DNA of 64,000 bases, from positions 11,160,001-11,224,000 of the forward strand of contig JBHGNT010000013.1 in NCBI GenBank assembly GCA_043228905.1, in the 5' to 3' direction. The stretch comes from Azolla caroliniana (lineage: Eukaryota > Polypodiophyta). Positions 1 through 10,306 of the stretch are shown here, piece by piece. Under the pieces are notes generated by a model. The model had not been told where the DNA came from and made no database searches. It saw only the letters and a program-made list of their open reading frames with translations. The translations under genes and the position numbers were made by a program. Numbering within the stretch: the first letter of the stretch is position 1; each line of letters begins with the position of its first letter.

Positions 1-471
1 GCTCCGAACTTCGACGCCAAACCTCCGAGACAGATCTGGACCATCTCGCTCTCTGTTACCGGCCGGCAAGGAGTCCAAAATACGGAGTGAAGGAATTAAT
101 TAAGTATGGTTGTAAATAAGCATAGTGTGGACGGACGGACTGGAAACGGTATGCCGTTCCAGATCCGGACGGATCCCGAATAGGTGCGATAGGCACCGTT
201 TTGTACTACGGGCCGGAAACCTATTTAAAGGCCCGGACTCCATTGTAATCGCAGCGGATAATTAATAGAGCGTATGGTGTTTATACTTCTGTGTTGATTT
301 CTGTTCTGTACTTACTGTTATATCTTACGTGTGTAATTAACAAAAGCGCTCTATCGTGTAACCTACTTAAGTCGGTGTAATCGTTGAGTCATAATCCTAT
401 GCCGTAATCACCCTTTGGTGAAGTGTCTCCGTGACATCTTGCGTTAGGCCTTGTCCGGTCAGAGAATAACA
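1..471 (-). repeat. LTR of Ty3-1 (3' LTR, cut by window edge)
   Basis: Read on the minus strand it begins TGTTATTCTCTGACCGG at 471, directly after RNase H codons. The same 18-bp terminus recurs at 4384-4401, where the element meets copia DNA, so 471 is taken as an LTR end. A TATTTAAA box lies near 220. The other LTR end and the target duplication are left of the window. Confidence 0.7.
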
Positions 472-3400
472 CAGTTTTTCTCCGCTTGGGACAGCTTCCG
501 GCTGGCGTAATATACCGGCCGGTACCATTTTGGCTCCGTAAGTTGCATTAAGGCGCTGCCGATAGCGATGTCGGAAGCGTCAACGAACACATGAAATTCC
601 TTGCTCCAATCCGGAGGCTGCACGACGGGTGCTTGCGACAAAAGTACCTTCAGGGCATTATATGCCTTATCCTCCGTATCCGTCCATTGGAACGGTGTCC
701 GATGTACCGCGGTGTGTAATGGTGTAGCCAAGTCAGCCAAGTGACGGAGCATCCGGCTGTGCCACCGGATCTGTCCTAAGAATCGGCTTAGTACTTTGGC
801 CGTTTTCGGCGCCGGTGCCCCTAGTATCGCGTTTACTTTGTCCGGGTCGACCGCAATGCCCTCCTTACTTACAATGTGTCCCAGTAAGATTCCACTTGAA
901 ACCCCAAAGATGCATTTTGCTGGGTTTAAGCTTAGTCGGTATAACCTACACTTTTCAAGGCATAACTGTAGGTGCTGCAAATGGTCTTTTCCCCGGCTAT
1001 AGACTGCAAAATCATCTAGGAAAACCTGCATGAAGGCAGGAATGTATTCGCCGAAGATCTCCATGATGATTCGTTGGAACGTTGCTGGTGCCGTTTTTAG
1101 GCCGAACATCATTACCTCGGCCACAAACACCCCCCATTCGGTGACGAACGTTGTCTTCTCCTGGTCGTCAGGGTGCATCCGGATTTGATTGTATCCACTG
1201 AACCCGTCTAAAAAACTATAAACTTCATGGCCGGCGACGGCATCCAGTACTCCATCCGTGAACGGAAGAGGGAATGCATCCGTAATTGTGGCTGCATTTA
1301 GTTTCCTGTAATCTACACACACGCGGATTTTACCGTTCTTCTTTGGGACGACGACGATGGGGCTCAGCCACGTCGCTTTCTTTACCGGCCGGATGAAGCC
1401 CACTCTTAGGAGTTTGTCGATTTCCTCCTTCACTTTGGCGGCGTAGTTGGGGTTCATTCGGTAACGTCTTTGCGCCACTGGTTTCGCGTCCTTGCCTAAG
1501 TGGATCTGATGCTGATATAATTGAGGGTCCAGCCCTCGCATGTCTTCGTATGACCAGGCGAATACGTCGCGAAACTCCGTGAGAAGTTTGATCATCGCCG
1601 CTTTATCTTCCGGCTTCATTTCTTTGGCGATGTGTACCGGCTTTGATTCGTCCTTGCTTCCTAGGTTCACTTCGTCGAGCTGGGATGTTTTTACCCGTTG
1701 GGAAACGGCCATTTCCCGTTCCAACGCTTCCTGTGCTTGCCGTAATTCCCGGATCGAATCTTTGTCTAGTTCGGCTTCGGTTTCGTCCCGCTGCGGCAAG
1801 TATGGCGCTACGGCTTCAGCTACGTCAATCTCGAAGAGTGGTACGATCTTCGGGTGTTCCTCCAAGTACTGGGCTTCTTCGTCGTCTGCCAACCCTTCAA
1901 GCATGTTCACGCATTCCGCATACAGCGGTGTGCATTCCTTACCGTTGCTCGTCCGTGGTTGTGTTGGTACCCGGACCTTGGCTTTTCCGCGCCGGAAGGT
2001 AATCATATTTCTCCGCCAATTTTGCTTGATGTGTGCTGTTTTCAACCATGGTCTTCCCAGCAACAGTGGGTACGCGCCTTGCGCCTGTAGCTGCAGCACG
2101 ACAGCCGAGATGTGAAATGTGTGACCTCCTATGGTGACTTCCAATTTCCGTATTAAGCCCGTCGGCCGTACAGAGCTCGTATCCGCCATCCGTAGCCAGA
2201 ACGGACATGGCTCCCATTCATGTATACCCAAGGCATCACACGTGCGGAGGCTTATTACGTTCACCCCGGAACCTCCATCGATTACTGTGCCGGGAAGTTC
2301 GTGCCCTTTGACAATAGCTGTAATCACCGGACTACTAGTGTCCACCACCGTCGGTCCCTCCTCCGGATTCGAGAAGAGGACTGGTGCCGATGGGGCTATA
2401 CCGTCTGTCATGACCGTTTTTAGTCCTTCCATAAATCGCGGCACGAGCTGCAAGAGTCTTCCTAATGGCAACGTGATCTGACATTCTTGCAGTGCTTGCC
2501 ATGTCTCATTTTCTGCGTGGCTACTGCCGGCACTCCCTATGGTATTCGCCTTTTGCCGTTCCGCGTCCGCGACGTTCCTTTCATTGGCTTCCTTCACCCA
2601 TTCCGTCGCCTGTTTTCGTATGGCCTCTTGTGTTTCCCACTCTTTGGCCATGCCTTTCGACCGTGTGGTTACTTGCTGTAAATCCGCCACTTCCGGAACC
2701 ACCATATTAACTACTGGTCGTTTATCGTAGCTCTTTGCCGGGCACTGGTTACTGTAGTGGCCTTCCTGCCTGCAGTAATAGCAGTACTCTTTACGGGTAT
2801 TGCTGGATTCAGCATTGCTGGTATCCGGAGTCGGTCCCGTAGTGAGTGGTGCGTTCTGTGCCGGTTGGCTTCTTGGGGTTCCATGTTCCGGGTCCCTAGT
2901 GTGACCACCTTTCTTGAAATTACGTTTCTTATTATTCTTATTTTTATTTCGGTAGTCCGGTCGTGGTGGATCGTAAAATCGGCCGTAGTCCTCCTGGTGC
3001 CTTCGGTAACCAGGGGAATGGTCTCTGTCGTATTGCTCGTGTCGTCTGTTGGACTCCCGATAACGGTCCGATCGCTCATATCGGTCGTAGTTATCATGCC
3101 GATTCCAGTACCGGCCATCATTCTCTTGTCTGTCTCGGTACCGGACATCCTGTGCCGGTCGGTACCGGTTCATTCTTTGCCAACGATCTTCATCTTCGTC
3201 TCGGCTGCTTCTTGGCTCGATCCGTCGGACGGGTGGTGCTTGTCGGTTTAGCAGGTTATACTCGCACCGGTCCGTTGTATGACTCTTGGATTGACAAATC
3301 ACACACTGGGTTCGCATGGTGCACTCCACTGCCGAGTGTCCGGCATTCAAGCAGATTGTGCATTGAATTGCCTGCCGGAAGCGGAGATCTTCATCGGTGG

Positions 3401-3491
3401 GTAACGCCCGTTGCAGTGTTCCCAGTGTAAGCCATGAGCTTGACTTTTCCATTTCTCTGACCCGGTCAATGACCTGGTCAATGGTGCTTCC
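472..3491 (-). pseudogene. Ty3-1 pol: zinc knuckles, protease, RT, partial RNase H
   Basis: The frame is open for 997 codons from the ATG at 3452 and continues upstream in the gag frame to a TGA at 3492-3494. Residues counted from that ATG: CCHC knuckles at 31-44, 50-63 and 224-237; between the second and third a stretch of about 95 residues rich in Arg, Tyr, Asp and Asn; protease core IDGGSG at 391-396; RT with LDGFSGYNQI at 748-757 and FLDD at 811-814; RNase H beginning near 950 with HVFVDAS. The frame stops when RNase H meets the LTR terminus after SQAEKN. Integrase is missing, so the element could not move without help. Confidence 0.85.
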
Positions 3492-4388
3492 TCAAAAGTC
3501 GATTACCGTACATACCGTGCGTAACGGTTCCCGGAGTGCGTTTAAAAATATCGTCCGTAATTCCTCCTCCGGGGGTGCACGGGCAAGTTGGCTATGCATT
3601 CGTTGGAAACGGATGACGAATTGGGGAATGCTTTCCCCTGCCTCCTGTCGGATCGTATAAAACAGGCCCACCATTGTCGTCTGGTCGACCTCCTTGTGGA
3701 AAAAATGCAAGAATTTTGCTTTTAATTCTGCAAAGGTTGTGATGGTCGCCGGGTCCTGCGTCCGCCGCCATCGTGTCGCTGGTCCTTCCAACGTGACCCC
3801 GAATTCCGCTATCTTCGAGCGTTCTTCTTCCTCCGGTGTCATTCGCTGGGACGTGTGATTTGCTTCCCATGTCTGCTCGAAGGCATGAACATGCGCTTCC
3901 GCGTCCGGATCATCGCGATACTTTGAGTATTGGAACGGCATGTCGTCGTCCAGTATTAGGCCGCGGTTTAGTGGCGTTTGTTGATATCTTTCCGGTTTTC
4001 TCTCCGGTTCCACTTCCGGTTCTGTTGCCGATGCTTTTTCCGGTTCCTCTTCCGATTCTTTTTCCGGTTCCTTCACCGGCTCTTCTTCCGGTACCTTCGC
4101 CGGCTCTTTCGTTGGTGTCGGTGGCTTTGCTTCTTCCACTTCCGGTGTTGGTCGGTTGACGGCTTCTGTTTGCGGTTCCGGATAGCCCTGGTCGAACGGT
4201 TCCGGTTCTGGAGTCGGCACGGTATCCGACCCGTCGTCCTCCGGGCCGCCGGGGGTATTGTTGCTGCTCCGGTAGTTCGTGTGTACGCTGTATCCCCCTT
4301 CGGAATCCGATTCGTAGGCTGAAAAGGCTTCTGCCTCATTTTCTCCGCTTGCCAGCGCCTCGAGGAGGCGTTCAGTTTCCCGGACCGG
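3492..4388 (-). pseudogene. Ty3-1 gag, N-terminally truncated
   Basis: This gag region is in the same frame as pol, separated only by the TGA at 3492-3494. The first visible codons follow the LTR terminus at about 4385, so the true start is lost. The N-terminal part is acidic and rich in Pro, Glu and Lys (about 4000-4220). The C-terminal part is a retrotransposon gag capsid-like region with FAELKAKFLHFF and FVIRFQRMHSQLA. Pairing with the downstream pol suggests one gag-pol polyprotein. The TGA could be a CGA-to-TGA change; a read-through signal is less likely. Confidence 0.75.
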
Positions 4389-4401
4389 TCAGAGAATAAC
4401 A
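4384..4401 (-). repeat. Second copy of the Ty3-1 LTR terminus
   Basis: The 18 bases CCGGTCAGAGAATAACAC (plus strand) occur here, one base offset included, and at 455-472. Here they separate copia gag from Ty3-1 gag; at 455-472 they separate RNase H from the LTR. So both ends of the coding block abut the same LTR-end sequence. Confidence 0.7.
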
Positions 4402-4838
4402 CTCTCCTTGATGTTCACCTGTATGGAGGCGAGGGAGTCGCAGATATCCTTGATCTTCGAGGTATAGTTCGCCACCGACAAGTCGCGTTGTCGTAGGTTG
4501 CTCAACTCCTGTCGGAGCTGAAGCTTCCTGGCTGTGGTGCTCGCGGCGAAAATCTTCTTCAGATTTTCCCACGCACCCTTTGGCGTCTTTGCATCCCGAA
4601 CATAGCTCAATAGTTGTTCGCCCACACACGATGCGAACCAGTACAATACCCTGCTCGCCGATTGCTCCCACGACGGGAAGTCTCTATGTGTCGATTCGGG
4701 TGCCGTGTCATTAGCTCCTTCGACATAACTCCAGTAGTCGTGCCCGAGCAAGTACTGGTGCATCTTGTAGGACCAAGACGTGTAGTTGGTTCTGTCGAGC
4801 TTCTCTGTTGGAAGCGAGTTCGCCATGCCTCTATCCAT
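4402..4838 (-). pseudogene. Cop-A gag fragment, interrupted by Ty3-1
   Basis: About 145 codons of copia gag (UBN2-type), starting MDRGMANSLPTEKLD at 4838. It aligns residue for residue with the gag at 5487, including WSYKMHQYLLGH and QLRQELSNLRQRDLS. The frame ends at ...VNIKE where the related copy continues into EDKMVQVFLGG. The break is therefore the Ty3-1 insertion point and not a natural end. The start lies shortly after the primer-binding site, as usual for copia. Confidence 0.8.
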
Positions 4839-4898
4839 CGTTCTTCTCGTTCTTCTTCGTCAAGTTGTGTCGGCTGCAGAGAGGTTCTCAACCCTCGC

Positions 4899-4910
4899 GC
4901 TCTGATACCA
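4899..4910 (-). other. Primer-binding site of minus Cop-A
   Basis: On the minus strand this reads TGGTATCAGAGC, the usual plant copia site complementary to the 3' end of initiator Met-tRNA. It directly abuts the LTR end at 4911. Confidence 0.9.
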
Positions 4911-5296
4911 TGTAGAAAGTAACGTGCGGAAGCAAGTATGAAGACCGAACAGAAGGAAGGAAACTCAGGTTCAATGGAGAGCTTGGGCGTACACGGTATA
5001 CGCAGGAGAGACAGAGAGAGAAACACAAAAAACTATATTCAACAATAATACTCAGTCTGTACATAAGACGTGCTCAGAGAGCACTTTTATACAAGTCCTA
5101 GAAGGACTGACCGAAGTACTGACAGTACTTCAATGCTCATCAAGAGCTCCTACACTAACTCCCAAATATATTCCTCACGGAATATCTTTCCTAACGACCT
5201 CCCGGTTTATGCACTCGACCTAACCGATCGGTCCCAACCGATCCGGTCCTCGGCTTCTTCAGCCAATCCGATCGATGTTGAGCTTATCTCTCAACA
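4911..5296 (-). repeat. Cop-A 5' LTR (minus), 386 bp
   Basis: It begins TGTTGAGAGATAAGCTC at 5296 and ends CTTTCTACA next to the primer-binding site. A TATA box (TATAAAAG, minus) is at 5084-5091. It is flanked by palindromes GAAGTACTGACAGTACTTC (5113-5131, upstream) and GTGCTCAGAGAGCAC (5070-5084, downstream). It is closely similar to 61423-61879 apart from indels in U3. Confidence 0.85.
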
Positions 5297-5399
5297 CTCT
5301 CTCTCTCTCTCTCCCGCGTACTGTGTATACTCTAAGCTTTCCATTAAACCTGCATTTTTTGTGTTCGGTTTTCAATTGCTTACGCACACTATTCTTTAA
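5297..5399 (+). repeat. Truncated Cop-A 5' LTR (last ~103 bp)
   Basis: It matches the last part of the 3' LTR at 10307-10720 from the CT tract through GCGTACTGTGTATACTC to ATTCTTTAAC. The missing front part is replaced by the end of the minus Cop-A LTR. Confidence 0.8.
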
Positions 5400-5401
5400 C
5401 T

Positions 5402-5412
5402 TGGTATCAGAG
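5402..5412 (+). other. Primer-binding site of plus Cop-A
   Basis: TGGTATCAGAG, complementary to initiator Met-tRNA, two bases after the LTR end. Confidence 0.9.
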
Positions 5413-5486
5413 TGCGAGGGTTGAGAACCTCTGCAGCCGACATAGCTTGAAAAGGAAACCAACCAAGAAGAACAAGTAAAAACAAA

Positions 5487-6568
5487 ATGGACAGAGGAAT
5501 GGCTAGCTCGCTCCCGGTGGAGAAGCTCGTCAGAACCAACTACGCATGTTGGTCTTACAAGATGCACCAGTACTTGCTTGGGCATGGTTACTGGAGCTAT
5601 GTCGACAGAGCTAACGACACAGCACCTAATGCGACACACAAGGACTTCCTTGTGTGGGAACAAGCGGCAAGCAGAGTGATGTACTACTTTGCGTCCAGTG
5701 TCGGAGACCAGCTGCTGAGCCATATCCGAGATTCCAAGACGCCCAAAGAAGCTTGGGGAAATCTGAAAAAGTTCTTCGCTGCAAGCACTACAGCCAAGAA
5801 GCTTCAACTTAGGCAAGAGTTGAGCAGTGTACGACAACGAGATATGTCGGTGGCTGACTACACCACCAAGATTAAAGAAATCTGCGACTCACTCGCCTCT
5901 GTCAACGTGAACGTCGAGGAGGACAAGATGGTACAGGTTTTTCTTGGCGGGTTAACGTCTAAGTTCGGAGCTTTCCGAACGACAGTCTGTATGAGGGAGA
6001 ATACGCCGTCATTTTTCGACTTACAGTCGATGCTTCTTGTGGAGGAGAACCATGCCGGTGTGTCAACAAGTGCACCCACCGACAACCGGATGTTGTACAT
6101 GGAGGCAGATCGGCCCCGTGGGCGTGGTGGACGAGGCGGGTCGGCTCGCAATGGTAGTGGCCGGCAAGAGCAGGACCGAGGCACAGAGAACGTGCCGACA
6201 ACAGTTCCCGATGCTCCACAACTAGGAGGAGTCAAGGCGGCGCCTGAAGTCGGCAAACAAAGGCCGACATGGAATGTTGGTACTGTGGTAAAAAGGGCCA
6301 CAAAGAAAGTGAGTGTTGGAAGAAGCGCGCCGATTCGGACAAATCCGGATCCAGCAAGGCCGGCAGAGAGAATCGGCAATACTCGCACTACGTAGAAGAA
6401 TCGGGAGGATCCAAAACTGGAAAAGCCGATAAAGGGCCAGCCTTGGTGATGAAACACGAGGCTAACTCAATGAAGAAGACTACTTCCAAATCACATGACG
6501 AGCCACAAAGAGTGGTTCTCCTTCTTGGAGAAACTGGAACAATCGTGAGTCGTCGAAACCAGAGATGA
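5487..6568 (+). pseudogene. Cop-A gag with CCHC knuckle, frameshifted
   Basis: The first frame runs from ATG 5487 to about 6250, starting MDRGMASSLPVEKLVR and carrying the copia gag (UBN2-like) domain. The zinc knuckle CWYCGKKGHKESEC is in a different frame (near 6270-6320), so at least one frameshift lies around 6240-6280. Copia gag and pol normally share one frame, so this is a lesion. The gag binds element RNA and forms the particle in intact relatives. Confidence 0.85.
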
Positions 6569-7705
6569 CACTCCTCACCCAATCATGCATGTCGGAGAAA
6601 TCCCTTTGAGCCACGTAGGACAAAGGGCGAAGTTGATGAACGTATTACACATTCCGACTATCACGAAGAACCTGCTGTCAGTCGGTCAGATTGTTGACCA
6701 GGGGATGCAGGTGCGGTTTACGCACCTTGGATGCTTCATCGAGGAAGAGGGCCAGATTATTGCGTAAGGGTGCAGAGAAGGGAGGATGTTCATCCTCAAC
6801 ACCAATGACGTCGGCATCGCTTTGTTCGCCAAAGGACAGAAGATTGAATCGGATATTGATCTCTAGCACAAGCGGATCGGCCACTTCAAGACTTGCAAAC
6901 GAAACAAGTTGTTTTCGGTTTGCCAAAGTTTAGTGGCCGAAAGGCCCATGTATGTGAAGCCTACCAACTCGGGAAGCAACACCGGCTTCCATTCCCCACC
7001 AAACGAAACCATAGCCGTAACAAGCTCGACCTTATTCATTCGGATGTATGGGAACCGGCACAGAACGTGAGTCTTGGCGGGAGTCGGTATTTCGTCTCCT
7101 TCATCGACAACTACAGCCGGCACACGTGGATCTACCTCATTGAGCGGAAGAGCAAAGTCTTCGAGTGTTTCTGGAACCTACAAAGCCTGGTTGAACGAGA
7201 AACGGAGAGGAAGATCAAGTGTCTGCGATTGGATGGCAAAAAAGAATATTTTTCAAGCCAATTCAACAGTTATCTGCAGCAAAAAGGAATTCGGCGAGAG
7301 TTCAGCTGCAGATGCACACCAGAACAAAACGGTGTGGCCGGAAGGAAGAACCAGTTGATTGTCGACGCGGCAAGGGCAATGCTGGAGGAGAAGAGCATGG
7401 CCCATTTCTACTAGGCGGAGGCAATTCAGACGGCCGTCTATATCCAAAACCGGATCGGTGACAAGGTGTCCTCGCATGAGCTATATTTCAGGCGCAAGCC
7501 GAATTTGCGACACCTTTGGATATTCGGTAGCATTGCATATGTGCATGTCCCAGATGAGAAGCGGAGGAAGTTGGATGCAAAGTCGGAGAAATGCATCCTA
7601 GTTGGTTACTCACATAAGCAAAAGGGGTATAAATGTTATAACCCCTGGACGAAGCAGGACCGAGTTAGCCGACATGTTGAGTTTGATGAGATGGCAGCAT
7701 GGTGA
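6569..7705 (+). pseudogene. Cop-A protease remnant and integrase, broken
   Basis: Only the end of the protease/GAG-pre-integrase region remains (6585-6767, HVGEIPLSHVGQRAKLMNVL). The DSGA catalytic segment expected just before it is missing. Integrase follows at 6893-7414 in another frame, with the first catalytic Asp in IHSDVW and the second in LRLDG. The expected catalytic Glu of QNGVAERKN reads Gly (AGRKN), and the last Cys of the HHCC finger reads Tyr (CEAYQLGK). The integrase C-terminus is at 7466-7705 (KCILVGYSHKQKGYKCYNP). Several stops separate the pieces. Confidence 0.85.
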
Positions 7706-9637
7706 GGATGAGGCTAGTGAGCCTAAACCAGTCCAGATAGAAGATTAAGACCTCGGCACTCTAGAAGAGAGTCTGATCTCATTTCGGTTAAGTGGACCGA
7801 ATGATCGGTTGTCTCGGGATGACCAATCAGATGAGGAACCAGCGAGGAACTCTGTCATGCTCTCCCCGCGCAAGGAACCGAGGAGACGGTTCATGCACAA
7901 ATAGAAGGGGAAGAAGAAGATGTTGGAATACGAAACCAGCAACATTGAGTCAAATCAGAGCGAATCCGACTCCAGAAAGGATGAAGGTGGATCTTCGAGA
8001 ATGAAGTCCGAACCGACCAAGAAGGGCCTCAAACCGGGTAACAATAAGTTACACCAGTCTTCCCGCCAGAAGAACCCCGTGAAGCAATACGGGTACAATG
8101 AGTACATGGCGCATCACTATACGTATATGACCAAGGTGGTGGAAGTGCATAGCCGAAGAGCTACGCAGAAGCGGCAAAGGACGCAAATTGGTGTGCCACT
8201 ATGGAGGAAGAAATGCAGGCACTTGATGGCAACGAAACATGGGACCTAGTTGACCCTCCCCGACACTGTAAACCGATCAGATGTAAGTGAGTGTACAAGG
8301 TAAAGTACAATGCCGACGGTTCGGTTAACCGGTACAAGGCCCAGTTAGTGGTGAAGGGATACGCGCAAACCCACGAAATTGACACGACGAGACCTTCGCT
8401 CCGATAGCGAAGATGACGACAGTTCGTGTGATCTTGGCGGTTGTTGCGGCAAGGGGGTGGCATCTTCACTAGATGGATATGAAGAATGCATTTCTTCAAG
8501 GCGATCTTGAAGAAGAGGTCTTTATGACCCAACCTCCCGGTTTCTAGACGGAGATGAACAAGTTGGCGGTATGCCGGCTAAAGAAGTCACTCTATGGCCT
8601 GAAGCAAGCCCCCTGAGCTTGGAATGCGAAGATCATGCATCGGTTGCATAAGATGGGGTTTGTGGCCTCCAAGTCTGACTCTTCGTTGTTCATCCGGCAA
8701 GGTCCGGACGGTCCGGTTTGCATTTTGCTTTATGTTGATGATCTAGTCATCACCGGACCCGGACTCGATGAAATCAGGCGAGTCAAGTCCCAACTGTCGG
8801 ACGCATTTGAGATGAAGGACCTGGGGGACCTTCACTATTTCCTTGGGATCAAGGTGATCCGAAACCCCGACGGCATATTGCTCTCGCAAGGACACTATGT
8901 GTTGAGTATGTTGTACAAGTTCGGCGTGACAGAATGCCGACCGATCTCCACACCCCTGGATCGGAACCAGAAGCTCCGTCCCGACTCCGGACTGACCTGC
9001 GATGCAAAACGGTTCCGACAAATCATCGGAAGCCTGATATACTTTACGATCACTCGACCCGACCTCAATTACCCGGTCAGAGTGATTAGCCAGTTCATGC
9101 AAAAGCCGACCGTCGAGCACCTTCAATGCGCACACCGGATACTGCAGTATGTGAGCGGCACGAAGGAACGGGACCTATTATACCGGCATGGTATAACCAA
9201 AGAGTGGGTCGGCTACACCGATGCCGACTGGGCCGGCGATGCATCGGATCGCCGATCCACCTCTGGCTATATGTTTTCCCTTAGTAGCCCGGCTGTTACG
9301 TGGAGCAACCAATAGTGGCTCTGTCGAGCACTGAGGCTGAATACCGGGGTGCTACTGTTGCCACCTGTGAAGCCATTTGGCTTCGGCGGCTGCTGCAAGA
9401 CCTGCGGATCGAGGTACCGACCCTGATCCTGATCTACTGCGACAACATAAGCAGCATGCAGCTCGCCAAGAACCCCGTATTCCATGCTCGCACAAAGCAC
9501 ATAGAATGCACTACCACTTCGTGCATGAGCGTGTCCTGAGCGATGAAGTCGAACTTTGGTATGTTCATATGGATCGGCAAGTTGCGAATATCTTCACCAA
9601 ACCGCTCGGATCGGACAAGTTGCAGCACTTCACCTAA
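7706..9637 (+). pseudogene. Cop-A reverse transcriptase and RNase H, broken
   Basis: A charged linker spans about 7706-8150. RT begins near 8161 (TMEEEMQALDGNETWDL) and has several stops up to 8640, for example TAG 8470-8472 and TGA 8614-8616. The longest open part is 8635-9315: LLYVDDLVITG holds the RT active site, and RNase H starts with GYTDADWAGD and RRSTSGYMF. The C-terminus continues in other frames to 9637 with CDNISSMQLAKNP and DRQVANIFTKPLG. The matching copy at 62456-64000 is better preserved. Confidence 0.85.
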
Positions 9638-10201
9638 ATGCTTGGTGTTCAGCATCTCGACGTGCCACACTTGAGGGGGAGAACGGGCAAAGACACCGGA
9701 ATGGGCAAAGGCAAAGACACTGTCGATTGCGCCGGTAAGGGAAGAACCGAAAAAGGGGGAGACAAGAAGAAGAAAGGAGCCGAGTCGACAAAGGAAGTTG
9801 ACACATCCGAACAAGTCGGAACAAGCGGCAGCGGCGACATAGTCAAGAAGGATAGAGCCGACCGGAAGAAGAAGACCAAGACCCAGACATGGTTATATGT
9901 GGTGAAGGGCCTGGAACCAAAAGACGAATCGGGAGCGACCGATCTGGACAAGAGCTGGAACGATTCGGAGACCGCCGATTCGGTTCAACAGACGGGTTCG
10001 AAAGAACCAGATCAACTGAAGGCCAAGCGGACGAGAAGGCAGCAGAAGTCGACGCCAACACGAAGGAAGCGGCGAGACGACAAGCACCGAAGTCACAGTA
10101 GTGAGGGAGCTGAATTGGGCCTGTTGAGCAGACAAGCCGACCAAGGAGGTCGAGGTGCGCAGAATCAGAAGGGTCGCGGCAAACGAGACCAGACCGGATG
10201 A
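9638..10201 (+). other. Charged C-terminal tail frame after Cop-A pol
   Basis: A 187-codon open stretch in the same frame as the end of RNase H, separated by one TAA (9635-9637). It starts LGVQHLDVPHLRGR and is then rich in Lys, Glu, Asp, Gly and Arg, with no membrane segment or known domain that I recognise. The right-hand Cop-A copy has a counterpart (62069-62434, RHLDVPNLRGR...), and the DNA between there and the LTR is also similar. It lies between two identical TTGAGGGGGAG tracts. It may be a family-specific pol extension or noncoding filler of purine-rich DNA. Confidence 0.5.
9671..9681 (+). other. Upstream polypurine tract copy
   Basis: TTGAGGGGGAG, identical to the tract that abuts the 3' LTR at 10296-10306. 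It also encodes the LRGR of the pol tail. Confidence 0.7.
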
Positions 10202-10295
10202 GGAGCGCGAGCGAGGCGGAATGATGCCAGAAGGAGCCGGGTGGAAGGATCGGCTGCCATGGAGACTGACACTACGATCCGACCTCAAGTTGAGC

Positions 10296-10306
10296 TTGAG
10301 GGGGAG
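10296..10306 (+). other. Polypurine tract next to 3' LTR
   Basis: TTGAGGGGGAG directly before the LTR start TGTTGAG at 10307; the expected plus-strand primer site. Confidence 0.9.

Larger units (their letters stand above)
1..4401 (-). mobile_element. Ty3/gypsy element, internally deleted (Ty3-1)
   Basis: A minus-strand Ty3/gypsy retrotransposon. From right to left it shows an LTR terminus of about 18 bp (4384-4401), gag, three zinc knuckles, protease, reverse transcriptase and the start of RNase H. It then joins directly to an LTR at 471 that runs off the left edge. Integrase, the end of RNase H, the primer-binding site, most of the 5' LTR and the gag start are absent. It lies inside the gag frame of a copia element, since copia codons resume at 4402. 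The RT style (FLDD box, LLGHIVSKEGI) resembles plant non-chromodomain Tat/Athila-type elements; that placement is inference. Confidence 0.85.
4402..5296 (-). mobile_element. Cop-A copia element (minus), 5' portion
   Basis: In minus-strand order: LTR (5296 to 4911), primer-binding site, untranslated leader, gag start at 4838, then gag interrupted at 4402 by Ty3-1. The rest of the element should lie left of the window. It shares its LTR and gag with the Cop-A copies at 5297-10720 and 61423-64000. Confidence 0.8.

Noticed and set aside
1540-2115. A 191-codon Ser-rich plus-strand frame
   Set aside because: Antisense to the protease-RT linker of Ty3-1; no start context or domain.
796-4322. Many plus-strand frames opposite Ty3-1 gag-pol, including Phe/Arg- and Val/Leu-rich ones
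   Set aside because: They mirror a real minus-strand gag-pol frame with domain motifs; GC-rich codons leave the opposite strand open.
9638-10201. Envelope-like gene after Cop-A pol
   Set aside because: No signal peptide, membrane segment or Cys pattern; the frame is charged and low-complexity and in phase with pol.
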